Assembly (NCBI RefSeq): GCF_040183065.1
Contig: NC_091127.1
Location: 24,905,391-24,969,390, forward strand
Source of the DNA: Periplaneta americana
Lineage: Eukaryota > Arthropoda > Insecta > Blattodea > Blattidae
Length of the DNA: 64,000 bases
Reading direction: 5' to 3'
Every line of letters begins with the position of its first letter. The stretch's first letter is position 1. Position numbers and translations under genes: made by a program. The notes below the pieces were generated by a model, which was given only the letters and a program-made list of their open reading frames with translations, was not told the DNA's origin and ran no database searches. This document shows positions 44,335 to 55,021 of this stretch, in pieces.

Positions 44335-47300
44335 TCAAGTTGTCCAATCTGGACTCTTCTTTGATTTCTTCTTCATGTGGGCTGCATCCACAGTTTCTTC
44401 ATAGCCACTCTCATGGCTCAGTCTACTAGGCAAAGCGCGTATGGCATGTTCCTCACTGTCATCAATAATGGAATTCGACATCAGTTTCTTAGTGTCTTTC
44501 TCAACATCACTTCTGTTTGCTTCTTTCTCCAGCAGTTCTCTTCCCATTTCTTCTATTATTCTGAGCAGTGGGTTCTTCTCTGATTTTTCTGGAATATTTG
44601 GTGTGACTGTGGTTGAAGCTTCTGTGGTCTCTAGTGGAAGAGACGAAATTTTTCTAGTGAAGTTCACCACTTTGCCGTTGGTTCCAAATAACTTCATAAT
44701 TAAGGAACTGTTGAAATGAGTAATATTAGGAAGGATTCCCAAGAGTCTGATTGCCTTGTCCGACGATCGGTGGAAAAGATCACCATTGCTTCTTCTTTCC
44801 GTAGCTTTTCTGATCACTTTTTTGATGTGAGCTTTGGTATTAGTTTTCGAGCTGTTGCTAACAGAGCTATGTTGGGCTGATAATGGTCCTATATCTGAAT
44901 GTTCTCTAGTATTTTTGCCATGTTTGTTTTTAGGAAATCTTAACCGCATCAGTCTTGAGATATTCATCGCAGTCATATTTGTCTTATTTCTCTCTGTAAG
45001 TTTTTCAAAATTTGACCTCGGTTCAGCAATCTTCTCATCGCTAGCCGGCTCAGTACCGACGGACGTCCTCGATAAAACAAACTTCGGGTACAGCAGTGCT
45101 GATTTGTTACTTTTATTTTTTGTCAAATCATGGGATATTTTATATTTCTCAATTTTACTACCTAGATTATCAATCTTCAGATATCCCGATCCTATTTGGC
45201 TACCAGTTTTCACCTCACTATTGCTTATATCCTTGTGAGGAATTTTAATTCTCATTTTAGCAAAAGCTTCAACGTCCAAATCATCAAAACCATCTCCCAA
45301 TCTCCGTCCGCCTCCTAGAAATCGTGTATCGGATGCCTCTCCATAATTTGCATTTAGTAATGATCCTGCTCTCACTTTTTCTGTATTATTTTCAGAGGAA
45401 ATATAAGTTTTATTTGATTTATAAGTTTCTGAAGAATTTTTACCATTGATATCCACGTTCCTTACACTTCGAGAAAGGCGTCTGAGTGTGTCTTTCGCGG
45501 GATATTTTGATTTTTGATACATAGTTCTAATTTGATTTAAATTTGCTTTATCTTGGTCTATGTAATGTACATTTGGTCCTAAACTCACGAGAAACAACGG
45601 GCGTGTTCCTGACCTCTTCCCAGCTATAGCATCCCGTGCAGAATTAGTTTGCTTTTGAGTCCTCTCTGCAAATAACTGTTGACCATCAGAAACCCATTGA
45701 GAAATGTGAGGTGACATATCTTCAGGATGACCTCTTTCCAACAGATTTTTTATAGGACCAACACTTCTCGTGTTTCTCGGCAGATACTGCAGGCTTTGAG
45801 CTTCTAATTCGTTGGGGTTGCCAGGTAACAAATAACGACTTTTCTCAATAACTTTTGATTCAGATATTTCTTTCTTGTTTTTAGAATTTTTTATAAGCAA
45901 CATACGAAGTAAATCTCTCCCGTTTACTGCACTTACGTTATCTGATTTCTCAGCTTTTGCAATGACGTGATTTTTTTCGATCTCTCTAGTATTGTTTTTT
46001 ATATATTTAATCAAGATTTTCATAAAGATTTCAGCATTTTTGAGGAAATGGACTGCTACCAACTCTTCCTTGAAATCATTCCAGAATCGTATATAAATAC
46101 CTTTAAAAGCCTCTTCAATATACCCTCTCGGATTCATTATTAATTTCAGAATGGATGAAAATATGCCGCTAAATCCACGGTCACTATTCAACAACGCTTT
46201 TTTCAGCCCGTTCCTTGCTCTCTCAAAGGCACTCTTGATGTAAGTTCCAACTTTCTCACTAATATACATCAAACGATTCAATAAAGACGCAATAGTTTCT
46301 AATGAGGCAGGTATTTCCAGGAATTTACCTATTGTTTTCTCAAAAATATGACCAAGAGGTTTTACAATAGCCAGATTTGAAATGTTATTTAAAATGTAAC
46401 CAATGATATTGATGACAATTCTAGTAATGTTATCCACAATTTCACTTGATATTTCGCCTATTACATCGAAAATACTGTCTACTACATTATGAACGGTTTT
46501 GTTATATATTTGAGCCATTCCTTTATTCGTCATTAACTTTAGCGCGCAATCTAGAACAGGAATGAATATTTTGAGAGCGCTCACAATATACATAGTTCTC
46601 TCGGTGATATTAGCTCCTCTATTCATCTCATCAACCACGCTATGTAGAGCTAACCGAGAGTCCAGCAAACAGGATGACAATAATTTTCCATCCTTAATTG
46701 CACTTACAGTCTTACTGGCGACCTCCTTCACAGCAGCTAGAACACTCGAAATTAAACCAAAACTGCGATTCTGTACCAAAACTGCATTTGGAAGTTTCAG
46801 TTCTTGCTTCTGATCAATATCTGTATTTGCTATTCCTATGACTTTTCTCTTATGTCTATCTTGACCAAAATCAAGTGCTGCATATTTTGTATCTTTAGAA
46901 TTATCTATTTCCGGTTTCATTTCAATCTCAGAAAAAAATGACACTAGATTTGGCTTTTGGTTCAAGTTTCTTCTTCTTTTCTTTGCCAGAGAGTTTGTAT
47001 TTAATACAGAATTCTTTTTAAAAAATGTTGCTTTTCTTATATTTGAAGTTGCTTTATTTTGCTTGAATTCTTCCAGTTTTAACATGTCACTGTTTGCAGA
47101 CTTACTGGATTCTCCGTAATCAACGTTCAATTTAATCTCAAATGGCTGATATTTCTTTTCTGTCGTCAAAGGCACGTTTGAATCCCCACTAATGACTTCT
47201 ACATTTTCCTCCACTACCACATCAGCGTCAGGGATAATTTTAAAGGCATTTCTAACTTGAAAGTTATTTGTTGTAGGATTAGTATTCCACAACAAAGAGT

Positions 47301-48204
47301 TATCGGTATTTCTGTCGAGTTCTTGCTTAAAATCCAAAACAGGTTCAAAATGAACTGATGGAAATACCCTTTGCTGCAAATTTTTTACGTCTCTATCTCT
47401 CTGCTGTGGTCCTGTTTTGAGGGGAACTGGCTTTGATTCAAATTTTCCAAAAATGTCTTTATTTAAATCTCTGGAATTGATGAAATTATCTACGGGTCCA
47501 AATTTTGATACGGATTCCCGATTTTGTTTTCGATTTTTGTTTAAGTTTATTTCGCGCTTATATTTCATATGGGCTACCCCCAAATTCACCATCATTGGCA
47601 ATTTGTCTTCAGGAACATGTTTATTAATTAAATCATCCGTTTGGTCATCGGAAATTTCTGATGCAGAGTTCTGTTCAATTGATCTGTCTGGAACAAAGAC
47701 TTTATTCTGATTATTATTGTATCCCTGTTCAGGAAAAGATTGTGAAAAAAGCTCTTTTGGAATATCTTTAATATCATAATCTGTTGTTGCCTGTTCTATG
47801 TTTTGACCTAGACTTGCTTTAAATTGTAAATTTGCTGGAATCAAATGGCTTCCTAACAAATCGATCAATTTTTGCCTCTCATTCTCTGAAACTAGAAGCT
47901 TACTTGCATAATCACTAGTACTATTCATGTCAGTTGTGTTAAAATGAGTATCAATATTTCTTGGACTACTGTCGACATCTGTATCGCTTTTAATGTTCGT
48001 GTTTATTTCCAAGCGTTCAGATTTATCTAGTTGCCACGGTGAAGCACTGCTGAAGTTATTTTCTTCATGTCCTTCATCGGAAGTGCTGTGAACTGTATGT
48101 TTTTCTTCAGGAACAGATGTTGCAAGAGAATCCCGTCTTGAGATCCAGTAGCAGGAAAACGTACCATTCTTTTCCGGTATGAGATGGCATTCCAACCCAG
48201 GACC
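44335..48204 (-). CDS. Large last exon of an IGFBP-domain secreted protein (unrecognised, ~1,289 aa)
   Basis: A 3,870-nt open frame follows a plausible splice acceptor (TTTTATGTCTAG at 48205-48216). It opens with G-P-G-L-E-C and a second Cys about 12 residues on, matching the end of an IGFBP-type domain. An ATG start is not needed, and the frame's first codons (GGT, TTG) are not starts. Residues ~20-460 are polar and probably disordered. Residues ~465-735 form a helical, amphipathic block containing two of the four cysteines (about 509 and 550). The rest is basic and Ser/Asn-rich with many N-x-S/T sites. Possible proprotein-cleavage motifs are K-K-R-R-R (~405), R-H-K-R (~447) and R-R-L-S-R (~905). 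I know no homologue beyond the short domain. An uninterrupted frame of this length on one strand, amid decayed repeats, argues for a functional gene. Confidence 0.8.
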   Translation of the reverse strand, partial: GPGLECHLIPEKNGTFSCYWISRRDSLATSVPEEKHTVHSTSDEGHEENNFSSASPWQLDKSERLEINTNIKSDTDVDSSPRNIDTHFNTTDMNSTSDYASKLLVSENERQKLIDLLGSHLIPANLQFKASLGQNIEQATTDYDIKDIPKELFSQSFPEQGYNNNQNKVFVPDRSIEQNSASEISDDQTDDLINKHVPEDKLPMMVNLGVAHMKYKREINLNKNRKQNRESVSKFGPVDNFINSRDLNKDIFGKFESKPVPLKTGPQQRDRDVKNLQQRVFPSVHFEPVLDFKQELDRNTDNSLLWNTNPTTNNFQVRNAFKIIPDADVVVEENVEVISGDSNVPLTTEKKYQPFEIKLNVDYGESSKSANSDMLKLEEFKQNKATSNIRKATFFKKNSVLNTNSLAKKRRRNLNQKPNLVSFFSEIEMKPEIDNSKDTKYAALDFGQDRHKRKVIGIANTDIDQKQELKLPNAVLVQNRSFGLISSVLAAVKEVASKTVSAIKDGKLLSSCLLDSRLALHSVVDEMNRGANITERTMYIVSALKIFIPVLDCALKLMTNKGMAQIYNKTVHNVVDSIFDVIGEISSEIVDNITRIVINIIGYILNNISNLAIVKPLGHIFEKTIGKFLEIPASLETIASLLNRLMYISEKVGTYIKSAFERARNGLKKALLNSDRGFSGIFSSILKLIMNPRGYIEEAFKGIYIRFWNDFKEELVAVHFLKNAEIFMKILIKYIKNNTREIEKNHVIAKAEKSDNVSAVNGRDLLRMLLIKNSKNKKEISESKVIEKSRYLLPGNPNELEAQSLQYLPRNTRSVGPIKNLLERGHPEDMSPHISQWVSDGQQLFAERTQKQTNSARDAIAGKRSGTRPLFLVSLGPNVHYIDQDKANLNQIRTMYQKSKYPAKDTLRRLSRSVRNVDINGKNSSETYKSNKTYISSENNTEKVRAGSLLNANYGEASDTRFLGGGRRLGDGFDDLDVEAFAKMRIKIPHKDISNSEVKTGSQIGSGYLKIDNLGSKIEKYKISHDLTKNKSNKSALLYPKFVLSRTSVGTEPASDEKIAEPRSNFEKLTERNKTNMTAMNISRLMRLRFPKNKHGKNTREHSDIGPLSAQHSSVSNSSKTNTKAHIKKVIRKATERRSNGDLFHRSSDKAIRLLGILPNITHFNSSLIMKLFGTNGKVVNFTRKISSLPLETTEASTTVTPNIPEKSEKNPLLRIIEEMGRELLEKEANRSDVEKDTKKLMSNSIIDDSEEHAIRALPSRLSHESGYEETVDAAHMKKKSKKSPDWTT

Positions 48205-48415
48205 CTAGACATAAAATGCATAGACGAAACACTTATTGAACGTACCACATATCACATTTTCTTGAGACTGGTATTAAACTTATGGATATATGATTATTTG
48301 CGTTCAGATAATATATTTCTAACAGTCGCATTATGCAATTTTTAATATGGAGTGATAAAGTGTAGCGGATAATATGGTACTGCTATTCGCGCTTCTCCCT
48401 CCACTGACTTCAGAA

Positions 48416-49022
48416 TAACTTACTTACTTACTTACTGGCTTTTAAGGAACCCGGGGGTTCATTGCCGCCCTCATATAAGCCCGTCATCGGTCCCTATCCT
48501 GAGTAAGATTAATCCAGTCTCTATCATCATATCCCACCTCCCTCAAATTCATTTTAATATTATAGTTCCATCTACGTCTCGGCCTCCCCAAAGGTCTTTT
48601 TCCCTCCGGCCTCCCAACTAACACTCTATATGCATTTCTGGATTCGCCCATACGTGCTACATGCCCTGCCCATCTCAAACGTCTGGATGTAATGTTCCTA
48701 ATTATGACAGATGAAGAATACAATGCGTTTCAGTTCTGCGTTGTGTAACTTTCTCCATTCTCCTGTAACTTCATCCCTTTTAGCCCCAAATATTTTCCTA
48801 GGAACCTTATTTTCAAACACCCTTAACCTATGTTCCTCTCTCGAAGTGAGAGTCCAAGTTTCACAACCATAAAGAACAACCGGTAATATAACTGTTTTAT
48901 AAGTTCTAACGTTCAGATTTTTTGACAGCAGACTGGATGATAAAAGCTTCTCAACCGAATAATAACACGTATTTCTCATATTTTTTCTGTGTTTAATTTC
49001 CTCCCGAGTATCATTCATATTT
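48416..49022 (-). mobile_element. RTE-like LINE 3' part (intronic)
   Basis: The (ACTT)n tail at 48420-48436 is followed by minus-strand coding with R-W-A-G-H-V-A-R-M-G-E-S-R, G-R-P-E-G-K-R-P-L-G-R-P and, upstream, [18 protein letters not shown] and K-I-F-G-A-K-R-D-E-V. It is truncated at N-D-T-R-E-E-I-K near 49018. A frame break lies near 48715. Confidence 0.92.
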
Positions 49023-49369
49023 ATTACTGAGATCAGAAAGAAAGAATAAAATGTTGGTAGGCCTATCTAAAACACGTTTCATAATAAATTAAATTTTAAC
49101 ATACATATTTAAATATTTATTGCATATTAAAATGGACCAGGCTACTACGCACAATGGAAGTTAACTAAAAAGACAATTCTCCCAAGAATATGAATCCCTG
49201 AATATTCGCTCAAAGTGATTAACCCAACGATTTTCATTCTCACCCATTGCGATAAAGTTTAGTTCATTTCATAGTAAATACATTTTTAGCAATTCGTTTC
49301 CGTGGCAACATTTGTATTCCCAAATATAAAAGTGTATACTATGAATGTCTATTTCATTGTCAAGAATAA
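49023..49369. other. Intronic spacer, no feature
   Basis: TAGGCCTA is at 49058-49065. Otherwise nothing is recognised. Confidence 0.4.
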
Positions 49370-49620
49370 AGTGCATAAGATTTGTTGATGATGTGGCGTT
49401 GTTAGCAGACGGGAAGACATTCCACTGGAGCCAAATGACAGTTGCAAGAAGTATGGGATGAAGATAAATGCAAACAAGACTAAAACAATGGTCATAAAAA
49501 GAAAAATAAAGAAGGTAAACGTACGAATTCTCAACGAGGCAGTAGAACAAGTGGACAGCTTCAAATCCAGGAGGAAGATTAAAAGAATCACAAAAACGAA
49601 AATGTAGAAGCTTAAATATA
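49370..49620 (+). mobile_element. Reverse-transcriptase fragment of another LINE
   Basis: Reading gives R-F-V-D-D-V-A-L-L-A-D-G at 49379-49414, a decayed catalytic box with V-D-D. Then, in a shifted frame, K-Y-G-M-K-I-N-A-N-K-T-K-T-M-V-I and V-E-Q-V-D-S-F-K. Between these blocks sequence is missing. It is short and dead; family not assigned. Confidence 0.75.
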
Positions 49621-49945
49621 AGGCTGCAAAATTTTTTACAAAGGTATGATGCATTCAAAGGCGAAGGATATGTTGAATATTTGCGTGCCTGTGGTTACAA
49701 CATTCAAATCTGAAGAAATCTATCTAAGATCCGGTTTCTGCAATAGACCTACAGTTTTTCAGGTGATATGTAAACTATTCAAAACTTCGTTCCACCTAAA
49801 TTATTACATCAACTACAAAAATAAAATAAAAATTAATATATGTGAATTTTCTATGTTCTAATTTTCTCTTGAGTCAATTTATTTGAGTGCATTCTCCGGT
49901 GAGTTAATCGCCCAAGGGTCAAATTTCATTTATGTGAATATTCTT
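49621..49945. other. Intronic spacer, no feature
   Basis: AT-rich with no recognisable element. Confidence 0.4.
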
Positions 49946-50611
49946 TATGCTCGACCATGCCGAAATGTAGTAATTATACACCTGGTAGCAGTCCTTTAAT
50001 GGACCTCATTAAAGTACACCTATTCATTATAATTCAGGTTTTCCACCAATCAGAAAACACCATTGTAGCAATATGAAAGAGCAAGTATCGATTATTCTCG
50101 GATATGCAATCAAAAAACAACTAGCGAAACGTCACGGAGGCTGGAAATCCAATAGGCCTACTGTCGTAGAAGGTTATGTTCTGTTACTGTAATAATTAGC
50201 GTTAATTGTGAGTAATATTCAAATAAATTCAATTTGTCATCTCGTTTTTCAATGTCTAAATCGATTTCAAGGTTATATCAAGATTAATGTTTATTTTACT
50301 CTCTAGATTATATCAAGGTCAATGACATTTGTTTCTCGAAAAAAAATCAATACTTTCGCGTCTGCGCACATCTCACAATTTACGAGATATTGCACAAGGT
50401 CAGTTCCGCTCCCCAGTCAGATAAGAATAACATGAATACTTATGAATAATTTCAAGTTAGAAATATGGTCGAGCATAAAAAGTTGTATGAAACTTGCCTA
50501 TAATGGTAATTAAGACGCTCGTATGAAAATTATGAAACGAGCGCAAGCGAGTTTCATAAACATAATCGCGTCTTAATTACTACCATTATAGGCTCGTTGC
50601 ATAATGTACTA
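49946..50611 (-). mobile_element. Unclassified dispersed repeat R2, copy 2 (inverted)
   Basis: The inverse of 10531-11122, with ~60 bp more in the middle (around TTTTCCACCAATCAGAAAAC). TAGGCCTA at 50153-50160 stands where copy 1 has TA. The ends ATGCTCGACCATGCC and GGCTCGTTGCATAATGTACTA agree with copy 1. Confidence 0.78.
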
Positions 50612-50726
50612 TTATGTGAACTAGCTAAAATGTTATTCTTTCATTATGTAGGGCCAGGAATTTATATTTTATGCTAATCAATGAATAAGTATTATAATTA
50701 GAAGTTATTTATTGAAGTAAAACTTT

Positions 50727-51222
50727 TTAGGCAGAATTCTTTTCCTAGTGAGCCTGTATAGTTGCGATCTTAATAAATCAAAACAGCCGAACTCTTACTT
50801 GAAGGATTTTGTACAGAAATGGAGTTGTACTGTATTATTTGACTTCTTTCTTCAGTTATTTATTCTCTACCACCAGTAATTTTTTGTCAGTTTATATCGT
50901 TTACACCCTGTATTTTACATATTTTCAATTATATCTCATGACGCCGGACTGGTTCTAAGTCAATGACCGGTTCTCAGTCAATAAATTAGTATTAAATTGT
51001 AACAAAACTAACATAATTCAATTTAAATCCTGTGCAAATTCAACCTCGCAAATTTCTAGCGCAGTAATTAATAATAGATCTCTATTAGAAACAACAATCA
51101 AATTTCTTGGCTTAAAAATCGATATGTTAAATTGGAAAAACCATATTAAAGAAATTACCCCCAAACTAAATTCAGCTTGTTTTGCTATTAGATCTATGCA
51201 AAAGATAGTAAATATAAACACC
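50727..51222 (+). repeat. Inverted duplication arm A (chimeric LINE segment)
   Basis: About 495 bp, inverted at 57352-57857. It includes 240 bp of non-LINE sequence (GGTGTAAAC-like CAGTTTATATCGTTTACACC, 50885-50912) joined to the start of LINE copy 2 at about 50960 (GACGCCGGACTGGTTC). Since both arms share the junction, they descend from one event. Confidence 0.85.
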
Positions 51223-51931
51223 TTAAAAACAATAGGCCTATACTTTGCATACTTCCACTCAGTAATGAGTTTTGGAATAGTATGTTGGGGAAATTCCACA
51301 GATAGTAACAGTATATTCCTATTACAAAAAAGAGTAATTAGAATAATAGTGGGTGCCAAATCAAGGGAATCGTGTAGGACTATTTTAAGAAAACTACAAA
51401 TAATGCCCATGGCTTGTCAGTATATCTTTTCATTAATAATCTTCCTCGTATGTAATCGTGAACACTTTGTAATTAATTCAACAGTTCATAGCATAAATAC
51501 ACGTCAAAAAATTACTTTCATACTCCATCGGCAAGTCTATCGTGCTATCAAAAAGTAGTGCGTTATATGGCAGTAAAATTTTTTAATAGCCTCCCTATCG
51601 ATATAAAAAAATTAAACTCAAAACACAAGATTATTTAGGGCCAAATTAAAGAAGTGCCTAATTTCTCACGCCTTCTATTCTGTAGGTGAATTCATGACAA
51701 TCAATAACACTTCATGAAAATGATACTAAAACTATGTGTTGTACTAGTAGACTATATTGTAAGTCTCATCTGTATATATTTCATCTAGACTGTGACTATA
51801 AATTAAGACTTTATAACAGTATTAAGTTTTTTGACTTGTTCTATGTTCTAGCTGTAAAGCAATGTATGAATACCATGGAATGTTAATAAATACAATACAA
51901 TACAATACAATACAATACAATACAATACAAT
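50970..51931 (+). mobile_element. LINE (jockey/CR1-like) copy 2, intronic
   Basis: It parallels copy 1 (2836-3975) from the V-N-K-L-V-L region to a longer (TACAA)n tail (51890-51931). Coding remnants are M-L-N-W-K-N-H-I-K-E-I and F-H-S-V-M-S-F-G-I-V (51124-51558). It has two extra codons (G-L) due to GGCCTA at 51233-51240 compared with copy 1. The palm with the catalytic Asp residues is missing. Confidence 0.88.
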
Positions 51932-52302
51932 AAACTTACATACCTAATTCTACAAAAGGAAATAAAAATATGACGATGACGATAATCAACATTATCTTAA
52001 ATGTAGGAATAAAAGTGACCGACAACGCCTTACTAATATGATTCATAACCTTTCCATACGTAATCTGATGTTTAAAAAATTAAAATTGGTAGTACGTAAT
52101 GCGCTTTTGTGTTGAAAAATCAATCTAAAAATATGTTTAAGCATACAAGACACTAAAATCTTTTTTCGCTAGTATCTCTTATGTCAGAGAGAGAACATAA
52201 GGATGGAATGCGTTAGAGGAGGGTATTTTTGCTTAACTACTTCTAGTGCAACTTCTTCCAGATAAATAAATAAATGCCATTTAAGACATAATTTCTTCTT
52301 AC
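51932..52302. other. Intronic DNA upstream of the IGFBP exon donor
   Basis: No repeat or coding element was recognised. Confidence 0.4.
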
Positions 52303-52408
52303 TTTAACACACACAGTGCAGCATCCACAGACGTCCATCGAGGTACCATGTTGACACTGCGATGGCTGCGGAGGACAGGTCACGGAGGAGCAAGGTTTGC
52401 ACGAGTCA
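52303..52408 (-). CDS. IGFBP-type cysteine-rich exon
   Basis: A 106-nt exon lies between acceptor TTTTCTTGCAG (52409-52419) and donor GTAAGA. It encodes D-S-C-K-P-C-S-S-V-T-C-P-P, then Q-C-Q-H-G and V-C-G-C-C-T-V-C-V-K. The eight Cys with C-G-C-C match the first part of the IGFBP N-terminal domain, found in secreted insulin/IGF-binding and related proteins. The exon starts one base into a codon and ends at a codon boundary. The preceding exon, presumably with a signal peptide, was not located. Whether the product binds an insulin-like peptide is inference only. Confidence 0.8.
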
Positions 52409-52566
52409 CTGCAAGAAAATTACAGCGAAATGAAACAGTTACTTCTATCACTAGTTCGATTACTGCACATATATTACTACGCTTTGAATAGTTACTTGCC
52501 AAAGTAACAAACCGGTCATTGACTACAGAAATCAAGATATTTACAATCATAATATTATGAAGAAGA

Positions 52567-52605
<39 letters not shown>

Positions 52606-52615
52606 CGTAATAATA
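52409..52615. other. Upstream intron with (AAT)n
   Basis: A microsatellite of AAT units lies at 52568-52613. Confidence 0.6.
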
Positions 52616-54129
52616 ATATATTTATTTATTTATTCATTCATTGATATTTATGTGCAGGCCAAATGCCATTGGCCAATAAAAGTCCAGCACAGTGAAACAA
52701 TTACTACATTAAAATGAACAACTACTGTATGGTACAAACTAAACAACAAAATAAAGAACATAGATTACAATAATTAATTTACAAGAATTAATACTATAAA
52801 ATATTAGCGAAAGGAGATGATTCTTACTACCAATTTGTGTATAAGGATTATGCAAATAATATTAGCAAAGACATTGCCATATTCTAATACTTCTATACAC
52901 TGAATGGATCGAAATCGCCTACATGTAAGTTAGCATGTTTAATACATCGGAGAGGAAGATTTAGAATTTCTAATATAGAAGAGTTTGTGATGTCTCAAGT
53001 CCTTCATAGGAATACGAAGGCTGACACTGTTTAAGAAAGATTGACAATTAATGTCAACTTTAAGGACCTTACATAATAATAAGTAATCGAGATCATGACG
53101 TCTGGCATACAGGCTTCGACATTTAAAGTACTCGCATTTTTATCATAGTTATACTCAGAGTTATTAGGCAGGAATCTGTACGAACATAATGAAATAAATT
53201 TCCTTTGAATATTTTCCAGATTTTCCGAATCAGAACTAGCAATAGAGTTCCAAACTACAGATGCATATTCGAGTTTCGATCTCACTAATGTATAGTATAG
53301 TAATTAGAAGAAAGTCAGGTGTTGAAAAAGAATAAGTAATTGACCGAATTATTCCTAACATTCTTATTGCATGGTTATAAATATAATCAATGTGGCTGTG
53401 AAAATATAATTTATTGTCAATTAATACACCGAGGTCTCTAATACAATCTTTTCTGTTAATTAATACATTTTTTAGATGATAGTTATATTTTTGTGTAGGC
53501 TAGAGGTTTTCCTTGAAAATAATATTACGTAAGTTTTGGATTCATTAATCACCATCCCGTTATCAACTGACCAATTGGTAATTGAATTAATGTCATCCTG
53601 AAGAAATTGACAGTCAGCAACACTATTGATTTTTCTAACAATTTTAAGATCGTCAGCGAATAATAGATAGTCAGAACTTATTCTTTTGCAAATGTCGTCA
53701 ATGAAGATTAAAAATAGAAGAGGTCCTAAAGTTGAGCCCTGAGGCACACCACAAATAATATTAAATGGATCAGAGAGAGTATTCGAAATTCGTACACTAG
53801 ATTGTCTATCGTGTAAATAATTTTCAAACCAGCTTACTTAGCTTACCGATAGTCCTATATTATCTAGTTTAAACAATAGAATAGAATGTGGAACTATATC
53901 AAACGCCTTGCTGAAATCAAAATATATTGCATCAGTTTGGCCCTGGGATTCAACAACTGGTACAATCAGATTCAAATAAGAGACTAAGTTAGTTGTAGTA
54001 GATTTGGATTTAGTAAATCCGTGCTGTGCAGAATTTCATTTGTTTTTTACAAAAAAAAAAAAAAAAAGAAATATGTTTGGCAATTATAGTTTCAAAAAAT
54101 TTTGAGAAATTATTTAAAATAGAGATACA

Positions 54130-54605
54130 TTCATTCATTCATTCATTCATTTTATTCCATAGATCTTACATGAGCAATGAAGTTTTAAGATGTGGAACAT
54201 GTCAACATTTTACAATATTACAATTACAATTTTTACAAATTTTTATAGTTTTACAATTTAGTAATTTTCTACAATTTTTACAATTTTGTACAATTTTTTT
54301 TACATTTTGGCGAGATGTAGTGAGATGAGATGAGGTCCGAGGATTCGCCAAAATATTGCCCGGCATTTGCCTTTTCGGTGGGGGAAACCTCGGAAAAACC
54401 CAATCAGGTAATCAAATCAAAGGGGGGTAATCAAATCAAAGGGGTTGATGCCAAGGACTCGCCATAGACCATCCGGCTTCAGTCCCACGGCTGGGGAAAA
54501 CCTCCGAAGAAACCAAAGTCCAAAGGGGGATCCAACCCAAGCCCGAACGCAGCTCCAGATCAGCAGCCCAGCGAGTCTGCCGACTGAGCTACATCGATGG
54601 CTCTA
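54130..54605 (-). mobile_element. SINE-like element nested in the LINE
   Basis: On the minus strand a tRNA-like head (GATGTAGCTCAGTCGGCAGA, about 54580-54600) is followed by two diverged copies of the central domain (GGCGAGTCC and GGCGAATCCTCGG). An ACAATTTT-rich stretch and the tail CTTCATTGCTCATGTAAGATC then run into (TGAA)n. It shares its tail with 8418-8722. Confidence 0.75.
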
Positions 54606-54766
54606 CTAAGAGTATACAATACATAGCCAATCAGATTATTAAATTTAGAAACGCAAACGATTATTCATAAGTTGAGCTATATTATAATACAAAACAATTT
54701 AATTAAATTTAAGGCATAAACAATTCAACCAGTTGTGATATACAGAAATTGATAATACATATCATG

Positions 54767-55021
54767 CAAACTACTTCAAATATATTTTATATATTTTAAT
54801 GTACCGAAGTACATATGATATTTCCATGCAGATATTCTGCGTCATCATATGATGAAAGAGTGATGGAACGGAGAAAAAAATTCTCTCCGGCGCCGGGATT
54901 TGAACCCGGGTTTTCAGCTCTATGTGCTGATCAGCACGTAGAGCTGAAAACCCGGGTTCAAATCCCGGCGTCGGAGAGAATTTTTCTCCGTTCCATCACT
55001 CTTTCATCAAACTACTTCAAA
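54767..55021 (-). mobile_element. Palindromic tRNA-SINE dimer with 14-bp target-site duplication
   Basis: CAAACTACTTCAAA is exact at 54767-54780 and 55008-55021. The 227-bp insert holds a near-perfect palindrome (54851-54930 against 54931-55008, centre TGCTGA/TCAGCA). Each arm has the 3' half of a tRNA-like unit with B box GGGTTCAAATCC and CTCTCCG. The outer left part (TGTACCGAAGTACA, TTCCATGCAG) is the 3' body of one monomer with an AT-rich tail. It is thus a head-to-head dimer inserted as one unit. Confidence 0.88.

Larger units (their letters stand above)
48205..52302 (-). other. Intron of the IGFBP-domain gene, filled with retroelements
   Basis: The interval runs from donor GTAAGA (52297-52302) to acceptor TAG (48205-48207). 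Both sides are phase 0, so direct joining keeps the frame (V-K then G-P-G-L-E-C). It holds an RTE-like LINE, an RT fragment, repeat R2, and a chimeric LINE copy. A small further exon may lie at about 48229-48270 (see findings). Confidence 0.6.

Noticed and set aside
44377-47710. Plus-strand frames of 68-134 codons inside the large exon
   Set aside because: They are shadows of the long minus-strand frame, with no splice context of their own.
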